Below, in pieces: positions 63,290 through 64,000 of a stretch of DNA of 64,000 bases. This DNA is from CAVUWL01 sp963700105 (lineage in GTDB: Bacteria; Actinomycetota; Thermoleophilia; Solirubrobacterales; 70-9): the NCBI GenBank assembly GCA_963700105.1, contig CAVOWL010000004.1:1-64000 (forward strand). Direction: 5' to 3'. Each line of letters begins with the position of its first letter. Position 1 is the first letter of the stretch. The position numbers were made by a program, and so were the translations under genes. Under the pieces are notes generated by a model. That model had not been told where the DNA came from. It saw nothing but the letters and a program-made list of their open reading frames with translations, and ran no database searches.

Positions 63290-64000
63290 TTAGCCGCCAG
63301 CCGGAGGATTGGCTTCGCCGCGTTTGAAGGGTGGCCCGTTAGAGCAACGGTCGAAAACATATGCTGGCGCACACACCGTGCGTGATCGCCATCGCTGCAT
63401 GTATTCGGCCACGAACGTTGCAAAGGCTCGTTCAGTTGCTTTCTTCCCCCTAACGCCTCGCGCAATCTGCTCATCAATTCCCGTGGCGAGCAGTTTCAGC
63501 CTCACGCGTTCATTGACGTCGGCCTGCGTGTAATGCGAGGCTCTGAGAAACCGTTTGTACTCGGCATTGGACTTGAAGTTCTGCTTTTTGATCTGAGCGA
63601 ATTCCGCCGCCACCTCTCTAGGGGTGACTTGAATTCCCATTTCTGCCGCCTGACCCTGAATCCAGCTCTCATCGAGGAGGTTGCCCATTGCGGTCTTCTT
63701 AAAGTTCTCGTATCTCCTTTCACCCGGAGCCGGCACTCTTTTCAGGCCCTTTTGCGCGGCTTCCTGCGCCATGGCGCGATCGAAATCGGACTTATGGATC
63801 GTTTCCAGATGAGTCGGGACGCCGGTCACCACTGCAACGACCCTCGGAGGCAATTCCTGTGGTGATGGCAGGACGGCAGACGCAATTCCGGTCCCTTGAC
63901 CGATCAGAAGAAACGCAGCGCCTGAGATGAGTAACCCGGCGAGTACCGGACTCGCTGCCATTCCTCTTGAGGTCAAAGCTTTTGGGGGTTGACTTGCCAC
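63290..64000 (-). CDS. SurA-N-like foldase/peptidyl-prolyl isomerase-related protein, possibly truncated at the window edge
   Basis: At least 236 residues, reaching the window end where a GTG could be the start. It has a membrane-anchor helix (ASPVLAGLLISGAAFLLIG), then a SurA-N-like helical chaperone domain (DFDRAMAQEAAQKGLKRVPAP, ENFKKTAMGNLLDESWIQGQ and EVAAEFAQIKKQNF). No parvulin catalytic domain follows; the gene ends with a Cys-containing tail. Such proteins assist folding of exported proteins. The true N-terminus may lie outside. Confidence 0.75.
   Translation of the reverse strand: MASQPPKALTSRGMAASPVLAGLLISGAAFLLIGQGTGIASAVLPSPQELPPRVVAVVTGVPTHLETIHKSDFDRAMAQEAAQKGLKRVPAPGERRYENFKKTAMGNLLDESWIQGQAAEMGIQVTPREVAAEFAQIKKQNFKSNAEYKRFLRASHYTQADVNERVRLKLLATGIDEQIARGVRGKKATERAFATFVAEYMQRWRSRTVCAPAYVFDRCSNGPPFKRGEANPPAGG

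Noticed and set aside
1..64000. CRISPR arrays, intact insertion sequences, rRNA operons
   Set aside because: No regularly spaced direct repeats, no complete transposase gene and no rRNA-like sequence were seen on either strand.

Overview
The window looks like part of a chromosome from a high-GC actinobacterium of the Thermoleophilia/Solirubrobacterales type. This rests on the overall GC richness, frequent GTG and TTG starts, many 4-base gene overlaps, a core order typical of Actinobacteria (yebC-ruvC-ruvA-ruvB-secDF-recJ-relA), and several secreted families that I associate with Solirubrobacterales: 'NPNG' Fn3-like proteins, SCxxxxxC propeller repeats, and the 'ANVVATLALFLAIGGGAYAA' leader. 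The lineage call is an inference; no 16S gene is present.

Region 1 (about 0.6-12.6 kb) is a mosaic of secreted and membrane proteins (a collagen-like surface protein, a seven-repeat propeller, an Fn3-like protein, two paralogous secreted proteins) with a polyphosphate kinase 2, a tandem universal stress protein, a YjbQ-family protein and a minus-strand group of two membrane proteins plus a zinc-binding protein.

Region 2 (12.6-32.2 kb) is the housekeeping block. An RpiR-type regulator leads into the PLP synthase genes pdxS-pdxT and an M29 aminopeptidase. Then follow yebC, ruvCAB, a zinc-ribbon/PAS-like protein, fused secDF, a small membrane protein, recJ and the (p)ppGpp enzyme relA. A hairpin separates relA from a convergent diacylglycerol-kinase-like gene, followed by a minus-strand cluster of metallo-beta-lactamase hydrolase, phosphomannomutase and HIT hydrolase.

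Region 3 (32.8-45 kb) holds the most interesting locus. A complete SAM-I riboswitch with its own promoter and intrinsic terminator controls a threonine-synthase-family gene and a CysO/MoaD-like sulfur carrier overlapping it by one base. The natural reading is an O-phosphohomoserine plus protein-thiocarboxylate route to homocysteine, repressed by SAM, rather than plain threonine synthesis. Sugar-nucleotide genes, a DNA-crosslink SRAP protein, an SDR, a PAS-GGDEF-EAL protein and a Kup potassium transporter follow.

Region 4 (45-64 kb) is accessory. It has looser packing, locally lower GC, a GH92 glycosidase, a truncated integrase, at least two further broken genes, a CPBP protease, a long delta-60 repeat protein, small paralogous secreted proteins, and a SurA-like protein running to the window edge. 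No rRNA, convincing tRNA, intact transposon or CRISPR array was seen.
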